A DNA stretch of 64,000 nucleotides from Virgibacillus salexigens (GTDB lineage Bacteria > Bacillota > Bacilli > Bacillales > Amphibacillaceae): assembly GCF_014905415.1 (NCBI RefSeq), contig NZ_BNEO01000003.1:1-64000 (forward strand), in the 5' to 3' direction. This document shows positions 1-7,728 of the stretch, piece after piece. The notes beneath the pieces were generated by a model, which made no database searches, was not told where the DNA came from, and worked only from the letters and a program-made list of their open reading frames with translations. Numbering within the stretch: position 1 is the stretch's first letter; each line of letters begins with the position of its first letter. Position numbers and translations under genes: made by a program.

Positions 1-2
1 AA

Positions 3-86
3 GTAGGGGGTGGACAGTATTACGGACGGGATCAAGTCCCACGGGCGCTTACGTCCTACCCCGACTACCTAAAGAATAACCTATAA
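3..86 (+). CDS. C-terminal end of an SDR-family oxidoreductase (partial)
   Basis: The reading frame entering from the left edge encodes 27 residues and stops at TAA 84-86. The segment GGGQYYGRDQ resembles the tail of retinol-dehydrogenase-like short-chain dehydrogenases, which often carry a GGxYYGPDG motif just before the end. Only the tail is present, so no cofactor or catalytic motif can be inspected. The SDR assignment is a resemblance judged by eye. A hairpin terminator follows 5 bases after the stop, which supports this being a true gene end. Confidence 0.45.
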   Translation, partial: VGGGQYYGRDQVPRALTSYPDYLKNNL

Positions 87-91
87 AACAT

Positions 92-130
92 AAGGTCAAC
101 CAGAAAAATATCATATTTCCGGTTGACCTT
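92..130 (+). terminator. Rho-independent-type hairpin after the partial SDR gene
   Basis: Arms AAGGTCAACC (92-101) and GGTTGACCTT (121-130) are perfectly complementary and extend inward with one mismatch to about 15 bp. There is no clear T-run on the plus strand, so efficiency is uncertain. A short piece matching the dispersed repeat family (GGGCGCTTT at 141) follows. Confidence 0.5.
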
Positions 131-307
131 ATAATACAAAGGGCGCTTTAGTGGAATACAATAATTTATTTATAGATTGATTGGTTTCTGCCATTCAGTC
201 TATTTTTATTTCATTAGAGCCTACTCTATTGGAACAAACATAAATGAGTGGTAAAATGAGGTTTCCACATGTCCCATGTGACTTGTTTCAAAATAGGAAT
301 GGAAATT

Positions 308-873
308 ATGAGAAAAATCGGTTATGTAAGGGTCAGTTCGGTTGATCAGAATCCTGCAAGACAATACAAGCAACTCGAAGAAATAGGAATGGATATCATA
401 TTTGAAGAAGAGTTATCCGGAGCTACACAACGCCGACCAGAGCTACAAAAAATGTTAGATGAACTATAGGCAGATGATACGATTTTGGTTACAGACCTTA
501 CCCGGATTACCCAGAGCACAAGGGATTTATTTGAATTGGTCGATGATATCAAGCAAAAGAAGGCAAATTTGAAGTCCTTGAAAGATACCTGGTTAGATTT
601 ATCCGAAGACAATCCCTATAGTGAGTTTTTAATGACTGTCATGGGAGGCGTTAATCAATTAGAACGTGATCTTATTCGAATTCGTCAGCGTGAAGGAATA
701 GGACTTGCCAAAAAAGAGGGGAAATATCGGGGGCGGGTAAAAAAATATCATTCGAAACATGAAGGCATTAACTATGCAGTGGAACTTTACAGAGAGAGAA
801 ATATGACTGTTAAAAAAATTTCACAAATGTGTCAAGATCGGCTTTGTACAGAAAATTGGCAGAAAGGAAGTAA
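308..873 (+). pseudogene. Serine resolvase/invertase, broken by a stop and a frameshift
   Basis: This is a Tn3/Hin-type serine recombinase. The N-terminus MRKIGYVRVSS carries the catalytic serine region, followed by the ELSGATQRRPEL segment typical of resolvases. An amber TAG at 467-469 interrupts the frame just after MLDEL, and the same frame resumes as ADDTILVTDLTR. Near 833 a one-base indel breaks the C-terminal helix-turn-helix: shifting frame restores RSALYRKLAERK ending at TAA 871-873, which looks like the true end. ATG 308 is preferred over an upstream ATG at 269 because it begins at the family start and has a GGAATGGA ribosome site. Two independent lesions argue for an inactive gene rather than one sequencing error. 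It is probably a relic of a transposon or plasmid-type element. Confidence 0.8.
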
Positions 874-1054
874 AGAAGGTAACCACATTAAAAAGTAAAT
901 ATTTCCAATATTGGCCCTTCATCCTCGAATCGTTTCCGTACCCCCACCATAGGTGAAACATTAATCTGTGATATATTAATGAGGAGTAATTCTTTGTTAC
1001 CTCAAATTATTTTATTTACAACAGTCAAATTTGCGACACTAGGAGGCTGGCTCG

Positions 1055-1738
1055 ATGAAGATAAACATATTTGTTGTTGAAGATGATGATGCTTTGTTTG
1101 CTGCGTTGAAGAAGGGTCTAGAGGCTTGGTCCTTCCGGGTCACGGGACCAGATAATTTTGAAGGTGTGATGCGTTCATTTCTTGAACAACAGCCTCAGCT
1201 CGTCATCATGGATGTCATACTCCCGAAATTTGACGGTTTTCATTGGTCTCGCGAGATTCGCGCTGTATCCAAAGTACCCATTGTTTTCCTTTCCTCCCGC
1301 GATCACCCAATGGATATGGTCATGGCGCTGAACATGGGGGCGGATGACTTCATCCAGAAGCCGTTTCATACAGACGTGCTTTATGCCAAAATTCAAGCCA
1401 TTCTCCGGAGGACATATGCTTATGGCGAAGAGCAACCGAATATTCTTGAATGGAACGACGCCTTGATTGATTTGAATCGAGGTGTAATTCGAAACGCTGG
1501 GAAAGAAGTGGATTTAACAAAAAACGAATTTTTTATACTGATCACGCTCGTAAGATCGAACAATGTCATTATCTCGCGCCATGACTTGATACGAAAGCTG
1601 TGGGAGGACGAGCAGTTCGTGAACGACAATACCCTCACGGCGAATATAACCCGTTTGCGGCAGAAGCTGGAGACGATCGATTTGGCAGACGCTATTGTGA
1701 CAAAAAAAGGGCTGGGTTATATGGCCATCACTTTATAG
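1055..1738 (+). CDS. bceR: OmpR-family response regulator of a Bce-type peptide-antibiotic system
   Basis: The 227-residue protein has a receiver domain (residues about 3-115) with acidic residues E9, D10 and D11, phospho-acceptor D53 in IMDVILPKFDG, and conserved lysine K102 in QKPF. A winged-helix DNA-binding domain (about 130-227) of the OmpR class follows. It should be phosphorylated by the kinase 36 bases downstream and activate the adjacent ABC transporter genes. The gene order regulator, kinase, ATPase, permease is that of BceRS-BceAB modules for bacitracin-like peptides. An AGGAGG site sits 8 bases before ATG. GC content is visibly higher than in the neighbouring resolvase and ars regions. 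The exact inducing peptide cannot be told from sequence. Confidence 0.88.
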   Translation: MKINIFVVEDDDALFAALKKGLEAWSFRVTGPDNFEGVMRSFLEQQPQLVIMDVILPKFDGFHWSREIRAVSKVPIVFLSSRDHPMDMVMALNMGADDFIQKPFHTDVLYAKIQAILRRTYAYGEEQPNILEWNDALIDLNRGVIRNAGKEVDLTKNEFFILITLVRSNNVIISRHDLIRKLWEDEQFVNDNTLTANITRLRQKLETIDLADAIVTKKGLGYMAITL

Positions 1739-1774
1739 AGATTATGAACATGTACTGATAGGAGGAACCGTGCC

Positions 1775-2812
1775 ATGTTTATCCGTTACGTTGATGCAAG
1801 GAAAAGCTGGGTTTTATTGTTTGCCAGCTTGCTCGGCTTAGCCAATGCTCTGATCCTGCTTGATCAAGGCATCCAGGTCACATCTACTTCTCTCCTTTAT
1901 TTTAACGCCTCATTTATTCTGTCCTTTCTCCTGTTTTTTATATGGCGCTTCAAAAGAGAGACAAAATATGCCGCCGCGTTGGCTGCTCTGCAGGAAGACA
2001 TGGCGGCCTTAGACTGGATCGAGACACTTCCTGAGCCTGGGGACGGCCTAGATCAGATGACCAACGACATCTTACGGGAAGCCTCCCTTCAGTTCAAACA
2101 AAAGCTTTCTGACTATAAAGAAACTCAACTGATCGAGAATGAATTCACGGCCTCATGGATCCATGAGGTGAAGACTCCTCTCACCGCCATGAAGCTAATC
2201 CTGGACGCCCGGCCAAGTGATCCGGAAATACGTAAAATTGAAGCGGAATGGTTGCGGGTGTATTTGTTGGTCGACCGTCAGCTGCATATGACACGTCTAC
2301 CCGCGATCGAATCAGACTATGTTCTTGAATTGGCCTCCATACAGCGCCTTGCCGCGGAAGAAGTACGGGAGCTGGCGCCATGGTGTATGGAAAAAAATCT
2401 GGCGGTCAGTATCGAAGGAACGGATGTAAAGGCCATTACAGACCGAAAATGGTGCCGCTTCATCCTTCGGCAACTGTTGACGAATGCCGTGAAATATAAT
2501 CCTGCGAATACGGCACTTATGATCGTGACGGATGTAACGGAGACAGGCCAAGTCTTTTTGGATGTCATCGATGAAGGACCGGGAATACAGCCGCACGAAT
2601 TGCCGCGTATCTTTGACAAAGGTTTCACGGGCGAAAACGGCAGGATTCAAAACGCAGCGACCGGACTTGGGCTCTATCTTGCAAAAACCGTTGCAGAAAA
2701 ATTAGGAATTACCCTCAAAGCGCAACCCGGTCAAACGAAAGGTACGGTGATGCGAATGATCTTTGTCGATCCCAACGCATTCGAAGCTGTCCGAAGAGGG
2801 TCGGGCGAGTAA
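1775..2812 (+). CDS. bceS: Intramembrane-sensing histidine kinase, BceS type
   Basis: The 345-residue kinase has two membrane helices (about residues 13-30 and 43-57) separated by only about a dozen residues. This is the hallmark of kinases that do not bind ligand themselves but sense transporter activity. The H-box FTASWIHEVKTPLTAMK places the phosphorylated histidine at about H130. The N-box (LLTNAVKYNP) and the G-box DEGPGI form the ATP-binding domain toward the C-terminus. In BceRS-BceAB systems the kinase forms a complex with the permease and reports transport flux. A clear hairpin terminator follows, so bceRS and bceAB are separate transcription units. Confidence 0.88.
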   Translation: MFIRYVDARKSWVLLFASLLGLANALILLDQGIQVTSTSLLYFNASFILSFLLFFIWRFKRETKYAAALAALQEDMAALDWIETLPEPGDGLDQMTNDILREASLQFKQKLSDYKETQLIENEFTASWIHEVKTPLTAMKLILDARPSDPEIRKIEAEWLRVYLLVDRQLHMTRLPAIESDYVLELASIQRLAAEEVRELAPWCMEKNLAVSIEGTDVKAITDRKWCRFILRQLLTNAVKYNPANTALMIVTDVTETGQVFLDVIDEGPGIQPHELPRIFDKGFTGENGRIQNAATGLGLYLAKTVAEKLGITLKAQPGQTKGTVMRMIFVDPNAFEAVRRGSGE

Positions 2813-2827
2813 TATACAGCTATGAAG

Positions 2828-2855
2828 CAGTCAGGATTGCTCCTGGCTGTTTTTT
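2828..2855 (+). terminator. Terminator between bceS and bceA
   Basis: Arms CAGTCAGGA (2828-2836) and TCCTGGCTG (2841-2849) pair with one G-T wobble around a 4-base loop, followed by six T. It separates the regulatory genes from the transporter promoter. Confidence 0.8.
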
Positions 2856-2873
2856 GGTGTGGAATAGTGAACC

Positions 2874-2947
2874 TGACAATATTGTCACGTTGTCTTGCCA
2901 GATTGTCATGCAAAACGTACGACAAGCGGAAAATCCAACCGTATAAT
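2874..2947 (+). promoter_or_regulatory. BceR-type operator and bceAB promoter
   Basis: A perfect inverted repeat TGACA-ATAT-TGTCA (2874-2887) matches the spacing of the known BceR-type box (TnACA-N4-TGTnA). A second similar half site, TTGTC, follows. Further downstream a consensus -10 TATAAT (2942-2947) is preceded at 17 bases by a poor -35 (ACGACA, 2919-2924), as expected for a promoter that needs an activator. The operator lies about 32 bases upstream of the -35. Binding by the local regulator is inferred. Confidence 0.75.
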
Positions 2948-2988
2948 AAAGCTATCATCAAGCAACAATTATGATTTGGAGGTATGTT

Positions 2989-3774
2989 ATGGATCAGTTG
3001 AATGTAGGAGAAACCGTTTTACAAGCACGAAATGTCCACAAAACATTTGGTACCAAAGGAAATGCACAGCATGTATTAAAAGGAATAGATTTACGCGTCA
3101 CCCGAAGTGAATTTGTCGGCATTATGGGGGCTTCCGGCTCAGGCAAGACGACATTGCTTAACGTCTTAGCCACGATTGATCATACTACGGACGGAACGGT
3201 TTTAATCGATGACGCAGATATCTCCAAGCTGAGTAATACCGCGCTTTCCGCCTTTCGGCGCAACAAGCTGGGATTCATCTTTCAGGATTACAATCTACTG
3301 GACACGTTGACAGTGAAGGAAAATATACTGCTGCCCATCTCCCTTAGCAAAATGAGCAAGCGGGAAGCGGAAAGCGAGTTCACAGCCATCGCCAATGTGC
3401 TTGACATTAAAGCACTGTCGCACAAATATCCGCATGAAATATCGGGAGGCCAGAAACAACGGACGGCTGCCGGGCGCGCTCTGATCCACCAGCCTTCGAT
3501 CGTATTTGCGGACGAACCGACCGGTGCACTGGATTCCAAATCGGCTTCCTCGTTACTCGATGTGATGGAGAAGGTGAATCAGCAGCGAGGCGTCACCGTT
3601 GTCATGGTGACCCATGATCCGGTAGCCTCCAGCTATTGCAGCCGTGTTGTGTTTTTAAGAGACGGGAAGACTTATTCCGAGCTGTACCGCGGCGATAAAA
3701 CAAGACATGCCTTCTTTAATGAAATTATGGACGTGCAAGCTGTACTGGGGGGTGAACATGTTGACGGTTTTTGA
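2989..3774 (+). CDS. bceA: Bce-type ABC transporter ATP-binding protein
   Basis: The 261-residue ATPase has Walker A GASGSGKTT at about residues 47-55, Q-loop FQDYNLL, signature ISGGQKQR and Walker B IVFADEPTGALDS. It belongs to the MacB/LolD-like group that works with BceB-type permeases, removing peptide antibiotics from lipid II cycle intermediates. ATG 2989 is chosen over ATG 2971 because TTTGGAGG sits just upstream of 2989 while the earlier ATG precedes it. Its end overlaps the permease start by 17 bases, which indicates translational coupling. Confidence 0.9.
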   Translation: MDQLNVGETVLQARNVHKTFGTKGNAQHVLKGIDLRVTRSEFVGIMGASGSGKTTLLNVLATIDHTTDGTVLIDDADISKLSNTALSAFRRNKLGFIFQDYNLLDTLTVKENILLPISLSKMSKREAESEFTAIANVLDIKALSHKYPHEISGGQKQRTAAGRALIHQPSIVFADEPTGALDSKSASSLLDVMEKVNQQRGVTVVMVTHDPVASSYCSRVVFLRDGKTYSELYRGDKTRHAFFNEIMDVQAVLGGEHVDGF

Positions 3775-5689
3775 ATTAACGCGTCGCAGCATGCGGCAAA
3801 ATGTGAAGCATTATTATTTGTACTTCTTTGCGCTGATCTTTAGTATGAGCCTGTATTTTGTCTTCACCTCACTACAGCACGATCAGGCTGTTCAGAATAT
3901 GACACATCCGAGCGTTGACTTCTCTGCCGGGTTTCAAATTGCGGGGGTCATTCTGATTGTGATCGTTGGGATCTTTACCGTCTCGGCCAACGGCATTTTC
4001 CTGCGTCGGCGCAGTCGAGAAATCGGACTATATCAGCTGATTGGTCTTTCCAAAGGCTGGGTAGCCCGATATCTAATGATCGAGAATATACTGCTTGGCT
4101 TAGGTGCACTACTTGCTGCGATCATTTGCGGCGCGTTGATTTCAAGGCTGTTCGTCCTGATTTTGTTGAATCTGCTCGGCTTAGAAGGGATTGTCGACAT
4201 CAGCTTCTCCGTACCAGCGGCTTTTAAAACGTCGATGGTCTATCTTCTCATCATCGTCATCACTTCCATTCAGATGATGCTGAAGGTTTATCGCAGCACC
4301 CTTCTGAATCTGTTTCAAGCTGACAAGCGGCCTGACCTCACTAAGCCGCCCAAAGTGGTGGCATCTGCTATTTTCGCCCTGCTCGGTCTGGCGCTGATTG
4401 GATACGGCTATGAATTATCGGGTCATATCAATGAACAGTTATTCCTCAACGCACTATTGGTTCTCGGATCCATCGTTGCAGGGACTTACTTATTGTTTCG
4501 CGTTACGATCAGATGGTGCTTTTACCGGTTCCGCAAACGTAAAGATGGACACCTGGGCTTAACAAACAGCCTGTCGATGGCTCCGCTGATGCACCATATG
4601 AAAGCAAATGCCAACTCTCTTACCTTGATTACGATGTTGTCGGCCATGGCCATCACGCTGATTTCCATGGCTTACGCCTTCTACTACTCCGTAGAGCAAG
4701 AGACCCGCCGTGATCTCCCTTATGATTTTATGTTTGAAAACGAGCCGCAGGAGGCGCTGTCGTTCAAGATGAAGCTGGAGAAGGAAGGCATCGATGTTAA
4801 TCACCACGTCGTTCAAGCGGTTCTGACGATGGGCAGCATCCTTGATCCGAATGACGAATTCCACAAGGTTGAAGAAAGTTTGTTATGGCTTCCGGCCGAA
4901 CAGCTTAAACAAACAGGCGCAGACCTCAACGTGCCGCCAGATGGCGAAGCCATTTTGTACAATGCTGGGGCCTCACTTGCCGGGGACTTAGATGAGCAGT
5001 CGAAGCGATATCCAACCGAAATAGAGCTGGAGCAGCATGGACAGACCGTTATGTATACATTGAGGACATTGATGGAAAGGAACATCATGAATTTAAATGC
5101 TCCCGGCAGGCAGCTGCTAGTGTCAGAAGCGACGATGGACAAAATAGCAGAACAAATGGCCGGTACGCCCGGTTATAAAGTAATTCGTTTTGATACGTAT
5201 CAAGTTCCGGACAAGGAAGAGCTCGCCATAGCTTCCTCTATATACGCAAAACACGTCAGTGACGAACGATTAACGTATGATTTCTATGCGCAGTACAAAG
5301 AAGTGCTGCAGATGACAGGCTTGCTCATTTTCATCGCAGCTTTCCTTGGACTTGTCTTTTTGATCTCAACCGGCAGCATCTTGTACTTCAAGCAAATGAC
5401 CGAAGCCGAGCAGGAAAAGCAAAGCTTTAAGACGTTGCGTCAGCTCGGATTTGACGTGGATATGATCATGAAAGGCATTATACGAAAGCAGGCCATCGTG
5501 TTCCTTCTCCCTCTATCGATCGGTATGCTGCATTCGATCTTTGCTATCAAGGCGGCTTCATTTATGATCCGGTCGGACACCACGTTTCCGGCATCCATCG
5601 CCATGGCGATATACACGGTTATCTATTTTGTATTCGCTCTGTTTACCATAGGCTACTACCGCAACATTGTAAAAAACGCTATGTCATAA
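3758..5689 (+). CDS. bceB: Bce-type ABC transporter permease
   Basis: The 643-residue FtsX/MacB-like permease begins with ELTRRSMRQNVKHYYLYFF, typical of this family. Hydrophobic segments are arranged as several N-terminal helices, then a large extracellular region at about residues 320-520 rich in charged residues, then three C-terminal helices. This extracellular domain is characteristic of BceB and contributes to peptide specificity. ATG 3758 follows a GGGGGGTG ribosome site and overlaps bceA. Length matches the family. The protein should both transport or release the peptide and signal to the kinase. The antibiotic recognised cannot be predicted reliably. Confidence 0.9.
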   Translation: MLTVFELTRRSMRQNVKHYYLYFFALIFSMSLYFVFTSLQHDQAVQNMTHPSVDFSAGFQIAGVILIVIVGIFTVSANGIFLRRRSREIGLYQLIGLSKGWVARYLMIENILLGLGALLAAIICGALISRLFVLILLNLLGLEGIVDISFSVPAAFKTSMVYLLIIVITSIQMMLKVYRSTLLNLFQADKRPDLTKPPKVVASAIFALLGLALIGYGYELSGHINEQLFLNALLVLGSIVAGTYLLFRVTIRWCFYRFRKRKDGHLGLTNSLSMAPLMHHMKANANSLTLITMLSAMAITLISMAYAFYYSVEQETRRDLPYDFMFENEPQEALSFKMKLEKEGIDVNHHVVQAVLTMGSILDPNDEFHKVEESLLWLPAEQLKQTGADLNVPPDGEAILYNAGASLAGDLDEQSKRYPTEIELEQHGQTVMYTLRTLMERNIMNLNAPGRQLLVSEATMDKIAEQMAGTPGYKVIRFDTYQVPDKEELAIASSIYAKHVSDERLTYDFYAQYKEVLQMTGLLIFIAAFLGLVFLISTGSILYFKQMTEAEQEKQSFKTLRQLGFDVDMIMKGIIRKQAIVFLLPLSIGMLHSIFAIKAASFMIRSDTTFPASIAMAIYTVIYFVFALFTIGYYRNIVKNAMS

Positions 5690-5786
5690 CCATCACTTAA
5701 AGAGGGGTAAGCTATATGGGGTACCGCCAACATTTCGGACATTTTGTACGCTAAGCATATTTCCAACCTAAAAAATCGATTCCCCA

Positions 5787-5846
5787 GGGGTCACTTCAAA
5801 TAAAGACCTGCGCCTAATCTTGAAGAAAAGGCCATTGTTGAAAATG
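5787..5846 (+). repeat. Dispersed imperfect-hairpin repeat, copy 1
   Basis: This copy is about 60 bases downstream of bceB. It has the family layout: GGGG..CACTT, an AATAAAGA centre, GCGCC, then GAAGAAAAGGCCATTGTTGAA. The later copies show the same order of blocks. Sense is the same as the upstream gene. Confidence 0.5.
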
Positions 5847-5898
5847 GCTTATGAAATTTTATGAATATGAATATTACATTCGGGGTGTATTTAAAACT

Positions 5899-5935
5899 TA
5901 ACTCTCCAGAGTTTAAAACTCTGGAGAGTTATTTA
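5899..5935. terminator. Bidirectional terminator between bceB and the ars operon
   Basis: Arms AACTCTCCAGAGTTT (5900-5914) and AAACTCTGGAGAGTT (5916-5930) are perfectly complementary over 15 bp with almost no loop, flanked by A- and T-rich sequence. It sits between convergent genes and can serve both strands. Confidence 0.75.
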
Positions 5936-5940
5936 TCTAC

Positions 5941-6123
5941 TTAACAGCAGTTAGCACAACAGACATTTTTGATTTCTCCATTTTGCCAAAACTTCCGTTC
6001 TGAAAGTTTTAATCTATTTTTATTCTTAGGGATTTTTTCTGATTTCCAAGCATTAAAATTAATCTCTTTCAACTGCCGCTTTTTGTTTTCAAACATTTTA
6101 GTAATTACATAATCATTTTCCAT
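5941..6123 (-). CDS. Small Cys-tailed protein of the ars operon
   Basis: This 60-residue basic protein is of unrecognised family. It has a good ribosome site (GGGGGAG) before ATG 6123 and starts 12 bases after the ArsI-like gene. Its only cysteines are clustered at the extreme C-terminus (VCCANCC), a plausible thiol metal ligand group. The other two proteins of this operon also end in or near a Cys-Cys pair. A role in binding or handing over arsenite or another soft metal is an inference from the cysteines and the operon only. Confidence 0.65.
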   Translation of the reverse strand: MENDYVITKMFENKKRQLKEINFNAWKSEKIPKNKNRLKLSERKFWQNGEIKNVCCANCC

Positions 6124-6134
6124 TGCTTCTCCCC

Positions 6135-6533
6135 CTAATTACAACATAATTGATCAGATTCAGTTACCTCTACATCCTTTTTAGTGTAAAAAAACTCCCA
6201 CTCGTTACCGTCAGGATCAGTTATCCAAAATTTATCCTGAAGTGCATAACAGCAATTAGTATTAATTTCATCACGTGTAAAGAACCCTAGCTTTTCTAGA
6301 CGTTTTTTGTGATGATTGATATCTTCCTGTTCTCCCACCTGTATTCCAAAATGTCCTACTTGATTACCTGACACTTTAGATCTTACATTCAGTGTAAAGT
6401 TTAACTGCAATCCCTCAGGTATGAACTTAGCGTAATCTTCTTTCCTTTTTACGGGATTTTCACCGAAAACCTTTGTATAAAACCCTATAGACTTTTCAAG
6501 ATCAACTATATTTAACCCAATATGTACATTCAT
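6135..6533 (-). CDS. arsI: ArsI/CadI-type VOC metalloenzyme (organoarsenical C-As lyase-like)
   Basis: The 132-residue vicinal-oxygen-chelate protein starts MNVHIGLNIVDLEKSIGFYTK. The segment NTNCCYALQDKFW carries the adjacent cysteine pair that in ArsI binds trivalent organoarsenicals. It is followed by ITDPDGNEWEFF with the metal-binding glutamate. CadI, a cadmium-induced relative, looks almost the same, so dioxygenase action on methylarsenite is likely but not certain. The tail QLCCN adds another Cys pair. It is the second gene of the arsR operon and has its own copy of the operator just upstream of its ribosome site. Confidence 0.85.
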   Translation of the reverse strand: MNVHIGLNIVDLEKSIGFYTKVFGENPVKRKEDYAKFIPEGLQLNFTLNVRSKVSGNQVGHFGIQVGEQEDINHHKKRLEKLGFFTRDEINTNCCYALQDKFWITDPDGNEWEFFYTKKDVEVTESDQLCCN

Positions 6534-6549
6534 TTATATTCCTCCTTTA

Positions 6550-6565
6550 ATCAATTTTTTTTGAT
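6550..6565 (-). promoter_or_regulatory. ArsR-type operator upstream of arsI
   Basis: ATCAA-N6-TTGAT (6550-6565) is identical in arms and spacing to the two sites at the arsR promoter. It lies immediately next to the arsI ribosome site, inside the operon. The flanking bases (CCTCCTTTAATCAA versus CCTCCTTAATCAA at 6909) are also alike, suggesting a local duplication. Confidence 0.7.
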
Positions 6566-6580
6566 TTATAAGTTAAAAAA

Positions 6581-6901
6581 TTAATCACGACGAAACAGGC
6601 AACAAAGCTCCTCGGATAGTAAGTGATTGATTTCCGAATGATTTAATGTATAGTAACTCCAGGTACCACGTGTTTCTTTTACAATTAGCTTGGCATCCAT
6701 TAATATTTTTAAATGATATGATAACTTGGATTGTGGCAACTGTAGCTTTTCTGATAGATCACAAACACATACTTCCCCATATTCTGTGATTTCATGTAAG
6801 ATGTGAAGCCTTTTTTGATCAGCTAATGCTTTAAATTTCTTTTCATATTTAGTAAACGTTTTTTCCAAAGAAACATCTGTAAGCTGAAAAAGGTTATTCA
6901 T
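6581..6901 (-). CDS. arsR: ArsR/SmtB-family metal-responsive repressor
   Basis: The 106-residue winged-helix repressor carries the motif VCVCDLSEKL in the DNA-recognition helix region, the classic type 1 arsenite site (ELCVCDL). SQSKLSYHLKIL-like residues (PQSKLSYHLKIL) form the recognition helix. A further Cys pair lies near the C-terminus (EELCCLFRRD). It should repress its own operon until As(III), Sb(III) or a similar soft metal binds the cysteines. ATG 6901 follows AGGAGG. Two matching operators flank its promoter. Confidence 0.9.
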   Translation of the reverse strand: MNNLFQLTDVSLEKTFTKYEKKFKALADQKRLHILHEITEYGEVCVCDLSEKLQLPQSKLSYHLKILMDAKLIVKETRGTWSYYTLNHSEINHLLSEELCCLFRRD

Positions 6902-6916
6902 GTTACAACCTCCTTA

Positions 6917-6992
6917 ATCAATTTTTTTTGATATAAATAGATTTTAATGGAATGTGTGCATAAAAGCAAGTATTAAATCAAAAAAAATTGAT
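6917..6992 (-). promoter_or_regulatory. arsR promoter flanked by two ArsR operators
   Basis: On the minus strand a -35 TTGCTT (6964-6969) and -10 TAAAAT (6941-6946) are 17 bases apart. One ATCAA-N6-TTGAT site lies just downstream of the -10 (6917-6932) and another just upstream of the -35 (6977-6992). The ATCAA/TTGAT arms match the known Bacillus ArsR operator pattern. Confidence 0.75.
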
Positions 6993-7317
6993 ATTAATTA
7001 AGTATAGAAGAGTAGCTATTTTTTATACTTACACTCTATAACAGTTTCCCCAATCGGGCGTAATTCAGGAATAAGGATTAGCGCCCAAACTGAATATAAG
7101 GGCCAGATTGCTTGAAGACTTGAGTTCGAGATAATGAATTAAATGAACAGCTAAAGGAAGTAATTTCGGTGTAAAATTGACTGATTTTGCTTCCTTTTAC
7201 TTTGATTACTAAGATTAACTTAATGGACAATAGAGATTTCAATATCTAGGGTTCTCTTTGATGAACAATATAATTACTAAATAATTGTTAAATCAATGTA
7301 AAAATTTTAATATACTG
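6993..7317. other. Intergenic region with one dispersed repeat
   Basis: This stretch holds one copy of the dispersed repeat (about 7052-7117: GGGCGTAATTCAGGAATAAG, TTAGCGCCC, then AATATAAGGGCCAGATT). No convincing ORF was seen in it. The remainder is A+T-rich and leads into the padR promoter. Confidence 0.5.
7052..7117 (+). repeat. Dispersed imperfect-hairpin repeat, copy 2
   Basis: One of the clearest copies: AATCGGGCG and TAGCGCCC form an imperfect hairpin around GAATAAGGAT. The second block TGAATATAAGGGCCAGATT follows, then CTTGAAG. Confidence 0.6.
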
Positions 7318-7378
7318 TTGCCCATCCTTATCGGTTACTATATAATCTAGTTATCGAAAATCGATATCAATTTTCGAT
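7318..7378 (+). promoter_or_regulatory. padR-chrA promoter with 9-bp palindromic operator
   Basis: A -35 TTGCCC (7318-7323) and consensus -10 TATAAT (7341-7346) are 17 bases apart. The inverted repeat ATCGAAAAT (7353-7361) / ATTTTCGAT (7370-7378) covers the expected transcription start. This is where an autoregulated PadR-type repressor would be expected to bind. Confidence 0.7.
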
Positions 7379-7407
7379 TATGCATTTCGAAAAAAGGAGG
7401 TAAATAG

Positions 7408-7713
7408 TTGGAAAATAAAGTGTTAAGGAAGCTTTTCTTGGGCTTTATACAAATCCATATTTTGCATCATGCAAAAGAAGAAGCCATTTACGGGTCTTGG
7501 ATGCTTGAAGAGCTGCATGAACATGGATATGAAATCAGCGCCGGAACTTTATATCCCATCCTTCACAACATGGAAAAGGATCAGCTTCTGAACAGGGAAG
7601 ATGTCAATATAAATGGAAAGATTAGGAAGTATTACCGAACCACAGATAAGGGAGATTCTGTTCTACAGGAAGCTAGAGCCAAAGCCTATGAACTCTTTAA
7701 AGAAATTAAATGA
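7408..7713 (+). CDS. PadR-family transcriptional regulator
   Basis: The 101-residue winged-helix protein contains the PadR signature EISAGTLYPILHNMEKDQLL and a GKIRKYYRTTDKG wing, with a short C-terminal helix. It starts at TTG 7408 behind AAAGGAGG. The chromate transporter starts 15 bases after its stop, so it is probably the local repressor of chrA. PadR proteins sense diverse phenolic or drug-like compounds, so chromate sensing is not established by the family. Confidence 0.88.
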   Translation: MENKVLRKLFLGFIQIHILHHAKEEAIYGSWMLEELHEHGYEISAGTLYPILHNMEKDQLLNREDVNINGKIRKYYRTTDKGDSVLQEARAKAYELFKEIK

Positions 7714-7728
7714 TAAGAGGTGAAAAAA

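Noticed and set aside
346-612. Minus-strand ORF over the resolvase
   Set aside because: It is the complement of the resolvase coding sequence and has no ribosome site or protein-like pattern.
959-981. CATTAAT/ATTAATG inverted repeat upstream of bceR
   Set aside because: Short and A+T-rich, no link to a known regulator. Chance is likely.
2181-2650. Three overlapping minus-strand ORFs in the kinase gene
   Set aside because: They are shadows of bceS in GC-richer sequence. The plus frame has all kinase motifs.
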